Notes: generated by a model not told the origin, from the sequence alone. Counted from the stretch's first letter, positions 1-12,136 are shown. The stretch: 64,000 nucleotides of DNA from Nageia nagi (GCA_050084985.1 JBITNC010000001.1:94240001-94304000), one strand, 5' to 3'. A program made the numbers and translations.

Positions 1-1279
1 ATGAACGTTTTTAGCAATTTTTCTGTTAAAGGACGAAATAAAATGAAATTAACATGTTGATCTGCCTCGCGAACAAGTACTAGTCTCACCGAAGGAACTT
101 AGTAATTGTTATGCAGTTTATAAGAGCATAAACAAGAATATTTAATTAAATTAAAAATTTATATACAACTTTTGAGAGTGTTCCGCGAATCGGATTTGAA
201 ACCGCGAAAATGGCAACACTAAACCATAGAATATAAAGATAGCAACCACTTTCATGTTTAATGATATTTGAGGGATACTTGATAGATCAAATTTTCACAT
301 TGATTTTAATGAATAAAGGAAGTTTAATAAAGCTTATAATAATAATGATAAACTTTATAATAAGTTTTCAATATTCATCATATTATCAATTTTATATGGT
401 ATTCAACTTTATATATGTGATACAAACTTTACATAGATATTTGAAATAAGTTGAAGATAGTGTTTGAATCCAAAAATAAGAATAAAATCTTACATCTAAA
501 AGATTTATATAACTAAAGATTTAATGAGATCATATTTAAACTTTTTTCTATCAAGTTGTTGAAGTGGAAGATTCATTTTTTGGCCTTAAATAAACTATCG
601 AAGATAACTCTTTAGTACCCATAGTATTACGAACATTTCCACCACCCATTAAGTTTTTTGTAACCACTTTGAATATCACTAACAAAAAATTTCTTTTGAT
701 TGTGAAAATGTTTCAATGGGACAAAGGAATTATTAGTAATCAAGATAATAAGTATAAAGATCTTGTGTCTAAAGAAAAGGTAAGATCTCCATTTCAAAAT
801 ACCACTTGAAGAAAACAAAGTAAGTCTCCAATTCTCACCCATAGAAAGCATGTTGGCTTTACAGTAAGAATGGCCATGAAACTAAAGATTATTGGTATAA
901 TTGCATAATCAATGGCTCCTCTACTAATAAGCCCCACCAATAACAATGCCAAGGATCCAACAATTAAAAAATACAATTAAAATTGCTAATAGAAGAACCT
1001 TTTGTATAAATAACATGATAATATTTTATAAGGACGATGTTATTGATAACAATGAGGCTTTTGATGAAGAGATTGCATATGTTTAACCTCACAAAGAATT
1101 AAACATATGAATTCATTTTGGTATGTAAACTCTAACATTATCAAGCATGTGATAGATAAAAAGATTATTTTACTTAATTGAATTAACATACCTTTAAGTG
1201 TGAAATTATGATATGGGGTAATGATACCACGTATGAAATTCAAGGATTTTAGAGAAGAATCACATAAAATAAATGGTTA
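1..1279. other. AT-rich sequence, no gene recognised
   Basis: Both strands hold only short open frames of 60-75 codons with low-complexity, hydrophobic translations, as expected by chance in AT-rich DNA. No transposon motif, RNA gene or clear repeat was recognised. It may be decayed repeat sequence. Confidence 0.5.
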
Positions 1280-2261
1280 ATGATGTTATATTGTAATACT
1301 TTTATGGTCATAATGAAAGTGGTTGAGGCAAGCGAAGGAGTAAATGAAAGCGCAATGGGAGGTGAGAGCAATAATGATGCAAATGATGGAGACCCAGGTT
1401 TGTTTGATGAAGATTCACTTTGTACCAAGAAAGGTCAAGACTTTTGCTTCTATCCTCAATGGGTTATGTATGGGGGAAGATAGTGTTAAGCAAGCTAGGA
1501 AAGCCTTGTGTTTGACCAAATAGGAATGAGGATAAAGGGTGGTATGTTGTTTGGAGACCTCCCAACATGAAATTATTTCATTTTATTGGCAACAATGTTT
1601 CTCCTAGAGAAAAATGAGGATAAGAATGGAGCAATGGAAAGCCCTAAGCCTCAAAATGATCTTGGTTGGAGATTAGGATTTGTTGGAATATATTTTTGCA
1701 TCCAAAGAAATCTCCCAACTATTATGAGGATTCACTTTGATGAGTTACACATAATATGATTGGTGTAAAAGTGGGTGATTACTCTAAAGCACAAGTTTGG
1801 GTTAGGAAGTGGCCTTGCATATGGAAGTGATATCGATTTGTTACTAGATTCATTAAAGGAAGAAGGTTGATATAGTTTTATAGGATTTATTTGTCTTTGG
1901 TCTATAGTTTACTAAAGGTTATGATCTTAGGAAGCAATGTTAGGTTTGGAGGATTGGAAGCCCAAAATGATGGGGATAGGGACTTCTTTCTTAAATATTA
2001 TTATCAATCCTTTCTCTGCATGTTATTGAAGGCTCTAAGCATATGCAATTCATTAGAGGCCTTAAGGTTAGGAGACTTGATCAAGGACATGAGTTTGGAA
2101 GCCCAAAATGATAGGGATTTGAAATATAATGAAGGTAATGACTCTTTGTTTGGTTTTACTATATTTTTTTATTGAGAATAGAGATGGAAATACATCTAAG
2201 CTTGGTCATGTATATTATTTTGATGCAAATGGATGTGGTAAAAGAGGCATTATTCTAATGC
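1280..2261 (+). repeat. Dispersed repeat S, copy 1 (unclassified, gene-like remnant)
   Basis: About 1 kb closely resembling 35877-36600 in the same orientation; shared landmarks are a stretch around 1680-1710 and the block near 1940-2175. Translated in plus frames, both copies give similar broken protein-like strings with many stops (for example around LEAQNDG and LGHVSYFDANG), so this is an old coding or structured repeat and not an active gene. The family was not recognised. In this copy the sequence runs unbroken through CTCCC at 1559-1563, the point at which the second copy is interrupted by an LTR, so it supplies an empty site. It stops resembling copy 2 near 2261, where a copia leader begins. 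Confidence 0.6.
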
Positions 2262-2367
2262 TCTAATATTTTAATTATTCTCCATTGAACACAAGGATTG
2301 AAATTGAGAGGAATTTCCATTTTTTGGATCTATTTAACATAATAGATCATACTACTTTGATACCAAT
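2262..2367 (-). other. Copia-1 family leader with primer-binding site (fragment)
   Basis: Closely matches the start of the copia-1 internal region at 33010-33113, including the primer-binding site (minus strand ATTGGTATCAAAG at 2357-2367), complementary to the 3' end of initiator Met tRNA. It lies just past the 3' end of LTR A, where an ordinary single insertion would show target DNA. This suggests a tandem or recombined arrangement of copia-1 copies. Confidence 0.65.
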
Positions 2368-3672
2368 TGTAGAATTTAAGATGCCATGATCAACAAAAGA
2401 ATTTTTGCAATCATATTTGAAGTAACCACAATCAAATAGAGTTATTCTATGGAATAATGAAGTTATCACTATGAGGAATAATGAAAAAGTCAAATTATCA
2501 TACTTTGAGGTTGATGACATCAATAGGAACTTTGTCGCTATGCAAGAAAGGAAAAAGGTAAAATATCATACTTTAGAGATGATGATATTAACAAGTAGAT
2601 TACTATGATGCGATGTTGGGAGGAAATAGGGCAATGTTGCACTTTTGTAAGGATGATATCAATTAGTGTTATCATGGTGCAGTATAGGGAAAAGGTAGAA
2701 TGGAATGATTTCCAAGAGTGACATAAACAAGTATTTTCTCAAATTGCATTAAGGAAGAAAAGTGGCACTATCCCACTTTTAGAGAGGTGACATTAACAAC
2801 AAGATTGTCATAGCACGACATAGCAAGAAATGCACTATGTATCAAATGATAAGATAGATGATGTCAACACAAGCTCAAATAAATTCTAACAAGGTAATAA
2901 GGTATTGAATATCAAGTGATAAGAGCAATGACATCAATGATGATGTCAACATGATGTAGGAAGGCACAACCAACACTTAAAAAACCTTTGAAGGTGCAAC
3001 ATAGCAAGAAATTGACTAAGTTTCATGTGACAAGAGGGATGATGTTAACAAAATCTTGTGAGTGAAGCAACAAAGTAAGAAATGCATTATATGTTGTACG
3101 ATATAGATGATGACATCAATCAAAATTATGCACAAGGTGTAGCAAGGCTTTTTACAACATGATAAGATACAACACAACAAGAACAATATGGTATAATAAA
3201 GTATCAAAATATGTTCAACAAGCAAGGAAAGCTCCCAATAAGCTTAAAACATGGTATATCTTAAAGATTGAGATCCAATAATGCTTTGAAGGGCCTAGAA
3301 ATAAATTAAAATAAGTGCAAGAAGGGAAATTTGGTTTAGACATAATTACAATAAGTAAAATCATGAAAATGAAGAGCTAATTCAAAGACTTAAGGATTTA
3401 GTCTTATCTGAGACCTAAAATAGGGAAATAAGAATGCAAACAGAATATCTCACTATTAAAAGAATAAAATAAGAATCTAACTAATACCTACAAGCTAAAA
3501 TGGAGACTAAATGGTAATAAATACCTCAAATCATGTTTAATATGGTTGGATGAAGATGTCAAGTCATAAACAATTACCCAATAATAGGAAGAGAATGATA
3601 AATAATAAAGTTGCAAAGCAAATGAAAGCTTTATATTATGAGTGCTTAAAATGGTAGCATAATGTTAAATTT

Positions 3673-3729
<57 letters not shown>

Positions 3730-4046
3730 TATCTTAAGAAGGAAAAGTAAGTCCTATTTATAAATACAAAAGTTGAAAAATCCAAGAAATTTGATAGATC
3801 ACAGTCTACTTAAACAATTAGGAAAACATAAATGAAATTTATCTAAAAAGGATAAGATGAACATGTATGTGTATCCAAGGATCTAATTAGATTATGAACA
3901 TCAGAACTAAACTATACACTTGCAAAAAGAAATAAATGTTGGTAGATGAAGAATCATTTTGTCATGTAATAGTCATGGGAGGATATGTGCGCATGCGAAA
4001 GATTCAACTAAAAGGGAAATTCAAACCTTAACATTAAATTCTTTTA
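2368..4046 (-). repeat. LTR A of copia-1 (3' LTR)
   Basis: About 1.68 kb that aligns with 33114-35876 once an insertion in the latter is allowed for. On the minus strand the copy at the other end begins TGAAGGAATTTAA and ends TTCTTCA, giving short inverted ends of the TG...CA type; here the first base pair has decayed to TA. A purine-rich tract, minus ATTAAAGGGAAGA (4048-4060), directly precedes it and follows the end of the RNase H reading frame, as expected for a 3' LTR. It contains a (TA)n expansion at 3676-3728. Confidence 0.85.
3676..3728. repeat. (TA)n microsatellite
   Basis: About 53 bp of uninterrupted alternating TA inside LTR A. It is not seen at the matching place in LTR B, so it expanded after insertion. 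Confidence 0.95.
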
Positions 4047-5700
4047 TTCTTCCCTTTAATGTAAATGGGTTGAATTCCAATATGATTCCAAAGATTAAGG
4101 AATTGATCCTTTGATAATGATTTAGTGAAGATATATGTTAGTTGGTCATTATTATGATAAAACTTGAATTTAAGAACTCCATCATTTACCAAATCTCTCA
4201 TAAAATAGTGTTGAATATCTATGTGCTTGCTCCTAATGTGAAACACCAAATTCTTAATCATTGCAATGGTGTTGGTGTGATCATAATGGATGGGAATGGG
4301 TTGAGAAAGTTCCATACCCAAATCCTGAAACAACTAAGCCATCCAAATAGCTTGTATGCAAGTAAAGGAGGCAACCATATATTTTATTTTTGCAATGGAA
4401 ATAGTAATTATTTATTGCTTCTTATTGCTCCATGAGATAATGGATTCACCAAAGAATAAGGCATAACCTAAGGTGCTCTTCCTATCATTTAAGCTTCTGG
4501 CCCAATCAACATTTGTACATGCCTTCAAGTCTTAGAGTTAGTATACTTATACCATAATCTAAAATATTTAGTACCAAACACATATCGAAGTATCCTTTTG
4601 GCTATTTTCTAATGGGATTAATGAGGAGAATGCATGAATCTAGCTACTAGACTGATTGCACATTATATTAGGTTGGGTAGCTGTGAGATACATTAGACTA
4701 CCAATAAATGACCTATACAAGATTGCATTAACAAGAGGAGTAGAAACCTCCTTCATCAATTTACAACATACAACTATGGGAAAATCAAGAGGTTTGCAAT
4801 CTTTCATTAAGAATTTGGCAAGTATATCTTCAACATATTTGGTTTCAGTGATAAAAATATTGTTAGATGAATGTTGAACTTGCATGTCCAAAAAATATTA
4901 CATGTCATCCATATCATTCATCTCAAACTCATTAACCATTGTAGTCTTAAATTACAAGAGCATGGAATAAGAGTATCTCATAAAAATAATATCATCAATA
5001 TAGATACAAATGATGATATAGTTAGACCCAAATACCTTTGTGTACAATACAAATTTTATGGAGCACCTCTAAGAGCTATTTTGATAGAAGTAGGTGTTAA
5101 TTCATGAATATCAAGCATGGGGGGCTTGTTTCATCCCATAAAGAGCTTTCTTTAACCTATACATTTTTTCCTCATGGTTGATAATGGTGAATCTTTGGGG
5201 TTGATTCATGTAGACTTCTTAATCAAAGTCTTCATTTAAGAAGGTACACTTGAAATCCATTTGTTAGACTATCAGACCAAAATGGGAAGCTAAAGAAAGA
5301 AGAGAGTAAACCATATCAAGGTGGGAAATAGGAGAAAATGTCTCATTGTAGTATAGGTCTTCTTTTTGGGTATAATCCTTAACAACCAGTTACGATTTGT
5401 ATTTTGGAATGTTATCATCAACATTGTACTTAAGCTTGTATATCCATTTGCTCCAATGAAATTCTTATTATTTAGAAGAGGTACAAGCTCTTAAGAGTTA
5501 TTATTCTAGATTTGTTCTATCTTATCTTTCATTACTACTTTCTAATCTTCATTGGCCATCACTTTGTTAAAGTTGGAGGGCTAAATGGAGGAAAAGTACA
5601 TCAACGAATAGATGGTGATTTGATCACCCCTTTTATTGTTGTTGGATAACTCTTTTAGTGAAATAATCATCCAACATTAAAGATCATTATAGATGATCCC
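4047..5700 (-). pseudogene. Copia-1 reverse transcriptase and RNase H (broken)
   Basis: Ty1/copia pol 3' part, read right to left. Minus-strand frames give KALYGMKQAPHAWY near 5120-5160, the YIDDII catalytic motif (copia YVDD) near 5000, FLDMQVQ near 4880 and a palm/connection segment at 4640-4891. The RNase H tail at 4034-4333 has IFTKSLSKDQF, the family's DIxTK signature, followed by the purine tract and LTR A. The reading frame is interrupted by several stops and shifts, so no functional enzyme can be made. It continues the integrase at 5734-6168, and its 5' half lies 25 kb away, beyond the nested copia-2. Confidence 0.88.
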
Positions 5701-5733
5701 ATGCAAACCTCATCTTGGAAGAAGTAGGAGCTA

Positions 5734-6168
5734 TCAGGAGGTTGGGTAGTTACGGGTAGGAAGGATACTAGGGTTTACCAAATTAGAGGAATTAGAGTGT
5801 ATGAACTTAAGGATGATGCTAGAACTATTATAGCCCTTTGAATAAATTCCCCCTTTGTTGAAGAACACATCATGACTAATGTGCAACTTGTTGGAGATTA
5901 TATCATAGCATATATAGACTTTGGACTCATCAAAGTAGCCTATAAATATACACTTAATGAAGTTTTCATCCAATTTCTACCTATTATCATTAAGAATATG
6001 CACATAGAAAGTGGAGCCAAATATCCTTAGGTGAGAGATACTTGGTTTCTTTTCCAACCAAACCTCATAGGGGGGTGAATCCTGCATAACCTTGGTTAGG
6101 TAATGATTTAATATGTAAATAACAATGGGATAACTTCTACCCATCATTTATTGTCGATGGTCATCTCC
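5734..6168 (-). pseudogene. Copia-1 integrase, C-terminal half (split by copia-2)
   Basis: The minus strand encodes the region after the integrase core: YEVWLEKKPSISHLRIFG (around 6020-6080) and FIKCIFIGY (around 5930-5970), both hallmarks of the copia integrase C-terminus. Read upward, the frame runs to the TTTAG at 6169-6173, where copia-2 starts. Its continuation resumes after the second TTTAG at 31214-31218. Several stops are present. The clean continuation on the far side is the main evidence that copia-2 inserted into an existing copia-1. Confidence 0.88.
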
Positions 6169-6173
6169 TTTAG

Positions 6174-6685
6174 TGAAGGAACTAAGCCTAAGTGAATAAA
6201 TTCCTATTCTACCAAGATCACATGAAAGCTCTCTAAAATAGCATCATAATAGCATAAAAAAAACTAATCTTACAAAGTAAATACCAATATAAAGTGGTTC
6301 CTCCAACCGTGAGAGTACATCCACTAATCTAAGTTCTTATTCTTAAAGAGCACTCTCTTACAACAACTCTTTCTCACTTCTCCTAACAATACTAGAGCAT
6401 AACTTTGCCACAAAATTAAGTGAATAAGTAAGAGGGGATGCCCTATATTTATAGGCCAAAATCCTCCCTTGGATAACCTTTTTACCCAAGGGGCATGCTC
6501 ATGATATGGAGTGTAGGATAAGTTACATTATCTTATTCATAAATACTTAAAAGGTATCTAGGGATACTTTTAAGTATTAGTGAATTTACATTATCATATT
6601 CACTTAATACTTAAGGTATATAGGGGTACTTTTAAGTATTAACTAAATTACAAGAAAAGCCTTACAATAATGCATTAGGGTAGAA
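6174..6685 (-). repeat. 3' LTR of copia-2
   Basis: Aligns with 30664-31213 over nearly its full length: shared start TGAAGGAACTAAGCCTAAGTG on plus, shared stretch ending in TAATGCATTA. The last dozen bases of the LTR and the adjoining purine tract appear deleted when compared with the sister LTR and with the related LTR at 48618-49243. Confidence 0.85.
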
Positions 6686-7395
6686 TGAAGGGAAGAGAGT
6701 AAAGAGAGAGTTATCCTCCATAGAGATACAATCAGAGATGATAACATTTACATCTTTGAGAAATAAGTAATATCTTATATTTGGGCTCACTACTTTACCA
6801 TTTGAAAAATGATTTATAATATAATCATTAACTACAATTGGTTTCATTGTAAAAAATAATCATTCAATAACAAGTTGATATGATGAGCCTCTATGATTTT
6901 ACCCATCCGAAGTAGGTAACTTGCACTCTCAAGAAGAAACTTGTAAGCTACAAGCAACTCATAACCAAGATCAATCAAATGCATCATATAAGTATTCATA
7001 TCAACATAAGATAAATAAATCAAGTAATGGCATCCATTAACTAATCAATGGTGCACTATAAGTTATCATAAAGATGCCAAGCCAATAATCATAGTCACCT
7101 ACTATATAAAAATACATGTTGAAACATCAAAAATAAAGCATAAACACATATAATTTCCTCACATATGAATAACTAAATAGTACCAAAATCCACACATAGG
7201 ATCCTCACATATGGATAACTGAAACAATGCTAGCAAAAATCATCATATGCTAAAAAATGTACAACTAGTTCCTTACACAGAGTGAACTAACCATGAAGGA
7301 GTACACAAAAAGATGAACACTATACAACTAAAAAATATTCCTATGAATGAAGTTGTGATCACAAACATGAATTCAATAATAATTCAACCTTCAAT
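6686..7395 (-). other. Copia-2 3' non-coding region between RNase H and LTR
   Basis: About 0.7 kb without coding frames. It resembles 49255-50020, which occupies the same position in the third copia, so it is a conserved 3' untranslated part of this family. Its inner edge is cut by the CACTA insertion at 7396 and it rejoins the end of pol at 27319. Confidence 0.75.
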
Positions 7396-7700
7396 CACTA
7401 CTAGGAAAAGTTTGATTTGTATCCTTTTTTACATCTTCAAACACGAAAAATAAAAAATGATGTTAATTTGCATCCTCCTATATTGACTTCATATATTTTT
7501 CATTTTTAAATTTTTTATGTGCAAAAATGGATGGAAAAAAGGATGCAAAGTTTGACATAAAAAGATGCAAAATTTGACACAAATTTGGGAATAAATTGTG
7601 CATCATAATCTAAAACAAAAATGATCCTCCAAGATTTTCTAAGGTATTAAGATGCAAATTTTGACACCATTTTGCATCGAAAAAACTTAAACAAGGAAAG
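7396..7700 (+). repeat. CACTA left terminal inverted repeat and subterminal repeats
   Basis: The CACTA end is followed by repeated short motifs in both orientations, such as TTTGTATCC, TTTGCATCC, GGATGCAAAG and GATGCAAAATTTGACAC. In En/Spm-type elements such subterminal repeats bind the element's TNPA-like protein. The same motif recurs at the right end, supporting paired ends of one element. Confidence 0.85.
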
Positions 7701-7719
7701 AAAAATTAAGTTATTTTTA

Positions 7720-8125
7720 GTATGAAATTCGACTACCTTAGACATTCATCTTTCTTAAATGTGATGGAAATGGATCAAAATATGAAAAGACACACATTAA
7801 GGTATGATAATTATTTGACAAGATGCATGATGCAAATATGTTTTATGAACTATGTACATGACTATAATAAAGATTTTCTTAAATTCTTTCATTTGATGAA
7901 GTTACATAGCTTGGAAAGCAATCCTAATTACAACATAACATTTGTATGACTTGGGAAGCAACCCTAATTATATGATCAACTCTTAAACCATTATTTCTTG
8001 GGATGAATCATTATATATACATTATGGAACTTCTTGGTTATGACATAGACTATCTTGATGAAGCTTTGAACTTTAATATCAAAATGCTCATAAAATCTAA
8101 ATTAGGTATTTGGATATGATTTTCT
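7720..8125 (+). pseudogene. PPR-like gene fragment carried by the CACTA element
   Basis: The plus strand has a 75-codon open frame (7722-7949) with a PPR-like second half (YNKDFLKFFHLMKL then PNYNITFV), matching the 'ALxLFxxM...P...TFV' ends of plant PLS-class PPR motifs. After a stop, another frame near 7995-8120 reads MNHYIYIMELLGYDIDYLDE then ALNF, resembling the E-type region that follows the PPR array (HYxCMVDLLGRAGxLxEA). The stretch lies in the left subterminal region on the strand opposite the transposase, as expected for a captured host gene piece. Stops and loss of conserved residues show it is not functional. PPR assignment is by motif recognition only. Confidence 0.6.
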
Positions 8126-8149
8126 TGGTGCTTTAAATCACATAATTAA

Positions 8150-8235
8150 TACAATATGATACAAAGATATAATACAACATGAAGATACAATACAAGATAA
8201 AGATACAATACAACATAAAGATACAATACCATGTA
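8150..8235. repeat. Short tandem repeat, about 17-bp unit
   Basis: Four to five imperfect copies of a GATACAATACAACATAAA-type unit, located between the PPR fragment and the DUF4216 part of the transposase. Confidence 0.75.
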
Positions 8236-8477
8236 ATTCAATGATTGCAAGCTATTAACAAAATAGGATTCTTAATGAAGCTAAAAATATTTTCTATGAG
8301 ATCATGTGGTTATGGAAAAATAAACTTGCATGCCTATATATATATATATATGATTCACACATATTATCCCATCAATAAATAAGCAAAATCATTCATAGAT
8401 CATACCACAAGCAACAAACAAGATATACATATACAAAGTTCAAGATACATATGAGAAGCATATCAATTATGATATTG

Positions 8478-8729
8478 TCATTGCAAATTATCTTCTTCAT
8501 CAAGATGTACAATATATTTTTCTATAGGATTACATTCAATTACAAACCATTTTTTATCATCTATAACATCTAGGATGAAATATATTTGACTGCAATGTTG
8601 TGATAAAATATAAGGCTCTCTGTTGTCAGGTAAAATACATGTGGAGTCAATTTTGAAGTAATCACTAGGTCTATCATGCAAGATTATTCTTCTATCGAGT
8701 GTGTCAAACCATTTACATTTAAATATCAT
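8478..8729 (-). pseudogene. CACTA transposase C-terminal DUF4216 domain
   Basis: An 83-codon minus-strand open frame starting FKCKWFDT, followed by PYILSQHCSQIYFILD and a W-F-V-I-E core. This matches DUF4216, the domain that ends many plant TNP2-type CACTA transposases (xFKCxWFD ... PFxLAxQAxQVFYxxD). It is the last recognisable part of the transposase gene running from about 20545 downwards. The function of DUF4216 in transposition is not established. The fragment is open, but upstream parts carry stops. Confidence 0.82.
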
Positions 8730-9480
8730 ACACTAAATGACCTATAATCTAATTGTATAATTTTTTAAAATTTTTCAACATATTTTAATTTTCCTTGTAT
8801 TAAGTTTGAATCTCTTGAACTTGCATGACTTTCTTGATCAAAATAAGCCATCAGTCCATAGTCAAATATCATTCTTATCTCATAATTATTTTATATTTTG
8901 AAGTGTTTACCATATGCCTACATTGTAAGGGAAGAAAGTACTTGCACATATTTACATGAAAAATGTCATTAGTGCTGCATATATTTTCCTAAAATTAAAG
9001 TCTTATAAAAATATTAATAAAAATAATTACCTCAAACCTGCATCCAATAGTGATATTTAATTCATTTTGATCATATTCATATATTTTTCCTCCTACATTT
9101 GCTTATTTCATTTCAAATTTATTTTTCATCCATGACCTTAGACATTCTTGTGGCCAATTTTCTCTCTTAGATTTTTAGGTAGACTAGATGTACCCCTTTG
9201 ATTTTGTATGTGAAACAAGGCATGCTTTTATCAATTTCTCTTCTTTTAGTTTGGTACAACTCAATCCAATTTTTGTAACATGTATAATGCATCATGATAA
9301 ATCAATTTAGATATTCCTAAAGGTCACAATCTATAAATTCACAATGCCATAATACATACTTGTTAGCTAGTAATTAAACATTGATACAATCTATAAATCC
9401 AAAATGCATGTACGTATCTAAAATTTAGTTAATACCTTAAATATAATATAGTGTTCCACATATTTCTAAGACCTCCCCTT
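8730..9480 (-). other. Decayed link between transposase DUF4218 and DUF4216 parts
   Basis: Minus-strand frames are broken and AT-rich. A short segment near 9030-9070 (NELNITIGCRFE) resembles the region preceding DUF4216 in related transposases. It may include introns, but boundaries could not be fixed. Confidence 0.4.
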
Positions 9481-9489
9481 CTACTTTCT

Positions 9490-10320
9490 CACTATCTTTG
9501 TCTGCATTCCACATCTTTAGGGTAGAAGCATCTATTTGGAAAAGATACTCACTTGCATAAAAAAAAAATTCAATACAATGCATCTTTCATGCATAGATCC
9601 TTTTGGTCGTGAATGTTTTCTAAAAAATACCTTCAATAATTTTAAAAAATCTTTACAAAAAATATGTTTCTAGCACTCATAACACCTACCATGTCAATAT
9701 CATCTAGTAGTTGGATCAATAGGTGCATTTGTATGTCCATAAAAGTAGCTAGCAATTCTTTTTCTAATTTTTAGATAATTTCTCTATGCCATTGATCTAT
9801 TGTAACCACATGTATCTATTTTGAAGATAACCACATGTTCATGAAAATATAATATTGTCAAAATATTACATGTCAAAATGCATAAAATATTAGAAAATAA
9901 GAATAAATGCATGCTATATTATTTTTATTAAATCCATACTATAACATGACATACCTTAGAAATAATGATAGTCAATAGATTGCATGTTAAATATCAATAG
10001 GTAGACTCCCATATGCATGAATTGCAATTAGAAAAATATATTGTAGAAAGTATTTGCATAAATGATATAAATATTTTTATTTCGATAGAAAATGTGAAAA
10101 AAATAATACAAGATCAATACCTTCATGAAGTTATGGTAATCATGAGTCTTGAATCCTGTGATTTTACCATCAACACTAAATGCACTTCTTAGACATGGTG
10201 TTTTAATGTTTTGAATAAGTTTGTATAACTTTTCCACTTCATCTTTTTTCATAAACCATTTGACTGCTAGTACTTCTTTTCTTCTATATTGATAGTAAGT
10301 TATCCATAAAGATCTCATTT
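9490..10320 (-). pseudogene. CACTA transposase DUF4218 domain
   Basis: DUF4218 follows Transposase_21 in plant CACTA proteins. A 96-codon frame at 10028-10318 ends with GKITGFKTHDYHNFMKVL, matching the family's 'GLKSHDxHxLMQxLLP' segment. Further left, minus frames give MVHLPIQLLDDIDMVG near 9700-9750 and RPKGSMHERC near 9600-9620, corresponding to 'VHLxxHLxxE...GP' and 'RPEGSIAEGY' of the domain. At least two stops or shifts break the frame between these blocks. Order and strand agree with the flanking domains. Confidence 0.85.
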
Positions 10321-10589
10321 TCTAAATATATTTTAAATAATTTCTAATGACATCAATATCTAATTCTTTACTTGTATACAATACAAAGAAGATGCAACAT
10401 TCTTTACAATATGCATAGGATCCATTAAATGTATTATTAAGAACTCCTAATGTTCCAGCATGTATAAAATATTGATAATTTTGTTCATCCTTGAAAATAT
10501 GTAACCAATTCATCATTTAATTGGTAAACTTGTGAATTTGAAACTTTACAAACTTGCATATTTTCAAAATAATAAACATATTACAAATA

Positions 10590-10993
10590 TATTATACTAT
10601 ATGATATTTCACCTATTGGTAAATCATTTTTGCCAAGAATAATCTCATCTTTTAACACTAAAGTAGTACCTTTGTTATGGGCTCTTTTCCTAACTTTTTC
10701 CACATATGGGTGGTACTTTATAAACCAATTCATAGGATTCTTGTAAATAGGAATAGGGATTGTATCTACTTGATGATAGCCTCCCTTTTTTTAAAAAGTA
10801 TGATCCATTCAAAAAATATTTCCTATGGCCAATATATTCCATCTTATGCATCTAACTTGTATGTCTCAATGGAAGATTTTCTGTACATTGCAAATAAGCA
10901 TGATAACCTTTTGTATGAAGACTTGTGATAAGTTTTATTAAGAATGCATATAATTAATGTGGTTATAAAAAATCAAATATGCACATGTAAAAA

Positions 10994-11050
<57 letters not shown>

Positions 11051-11659
11051 GAAAACCCTAGATAATCATGTATAGTCCAACATAGTATTCCATAACATTT
11101 GAATGACCTCTAATTGATGGGTCTATTTATATCATACATTCCATAAGAATTGCAACTTGTCAATTACTAGTTTAAGATAGAAATCCATGTGTTTAACATG
11201 TTTCCTTCTAGGGACTATAACAACCAACATCAAATGTTATTTTCGTATAGACATCCATGAAGGTTTGTTATAATTGATTATAACAATAGGCTAACATGAA
11301 TAAGTAGATTTTTGGTTTGAAAATGGATTGACACCATCCAATTCTAAATCCAATTTGACACTCCTAGGTTCATGTTTAAGTTTTTTGATCCACATTTCCT
11401 TTATATATTCCATTGCTTTACTATTTGTAGGTATACATAACATACCTTTTTCATTTCTATTTCTTACATGCTAGTCCATTAATTCTGCAAGTGACCTACA
11501 TGAAATATTCACACCAACTTGGGAATGATTGACATTATGTGAACAATCTTATTTGGAGTTTTTCCCCTTTTTTATGGTATCTTGATTCTTTATACTTTGG
11601 ACATTCAATATTTGTATCATATTATTCTTCTTTATACAATATGTGTAGACTAAAAATAA
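10590..11659 (-). pseudogene. CACTA transposase catalytic region (Transposase_21), 3' part
   Basis: The minus strand encodes PRSVKLDLELDGVNPFSNQK near 11290-11370, matching the Transposase_21 hallmark 'PRNVRLGLxxDGFNPF'. Nearer the left (10700-10930) comes GYHAYLQCTENLPL, then KMEYIGHRKYF followed by L-N, matching 'GYxACPxC' and 'KxVYMGHRRFLPxxHP'. These blocks form the core of the TNP2-type transposase. The frame is broken by stops. At 11659 it stops at the LTR of the inserted gypsy and resumes at 19938, so the gene was cut by that insertion. A (TA)n tract at 11000-11047 lies in a gap between blocks and may be in an intron. Confidence 0.88.
11000..11047. repeat. (AT)n microsatellite
   Basis: About 48 bp of alternating AT inside the transposase region, between two recognisable coding blocks. 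Confidence 0.93.
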
Positions 11660-12136
11660 TGTATAAATAATAAATTGAAGCACTATTTTTCTATAATGTA
11701 ATATTAAAGCATGCATAAAAAATATGGCATTTTTAAAAACATGATAAATGAGATATCTTCATCAAATCCACATATATATGAAATAACATGAATCATGCAT
11801 CAATTGCAAAAACATACCATTAATAAATGAACATCATTAATAGCCTTAGAGAAGCACACCATTAATAGCCCAAATATGTAGATCCATGAGCAAAAATTGA
11901 AATATGTAAAATAAAACAATATAATAGATCTAAAAATGGGTGGTTTTACAAAACATATTTGTTGGTAGGATAAAATGATATTGCATGTTTCAATCTTTCT
12001 CTCTAGTTATCTTCATATCTGAGATCTCCCCTTTATGTTGCTTTTAATATTCTTTTATAGCAACATTTTGATCCTCTTTGATTCTTACGATCATTGTATA
12101 TTACATTATTTATGGTATCTTTCTTGATGTTTGACA
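11660..12136 (-). repeat. 3' LTR of the nested gypsy
   Basis: Aligns along its full length with 19458-19937, sharing landmarks such as AAAATATGGCAT and TAGATCCATGAG. Differences are scattered substitutions and small gaps. The inner flank does not show an obvious purine tract. Confidence 0.88.

Noticed and set aside
4142-4435. 97-codon plus-strand open frame
   Set aside because: It overlaps the complement of the copia-1 RNase H; no motif of its own.
10677-10928. 83-codon plus-strand open frame
   Set aside because: The minus strand here encodes the Transposase_21 block with the YIGHRKYF motif; the plus frame is a shadow.
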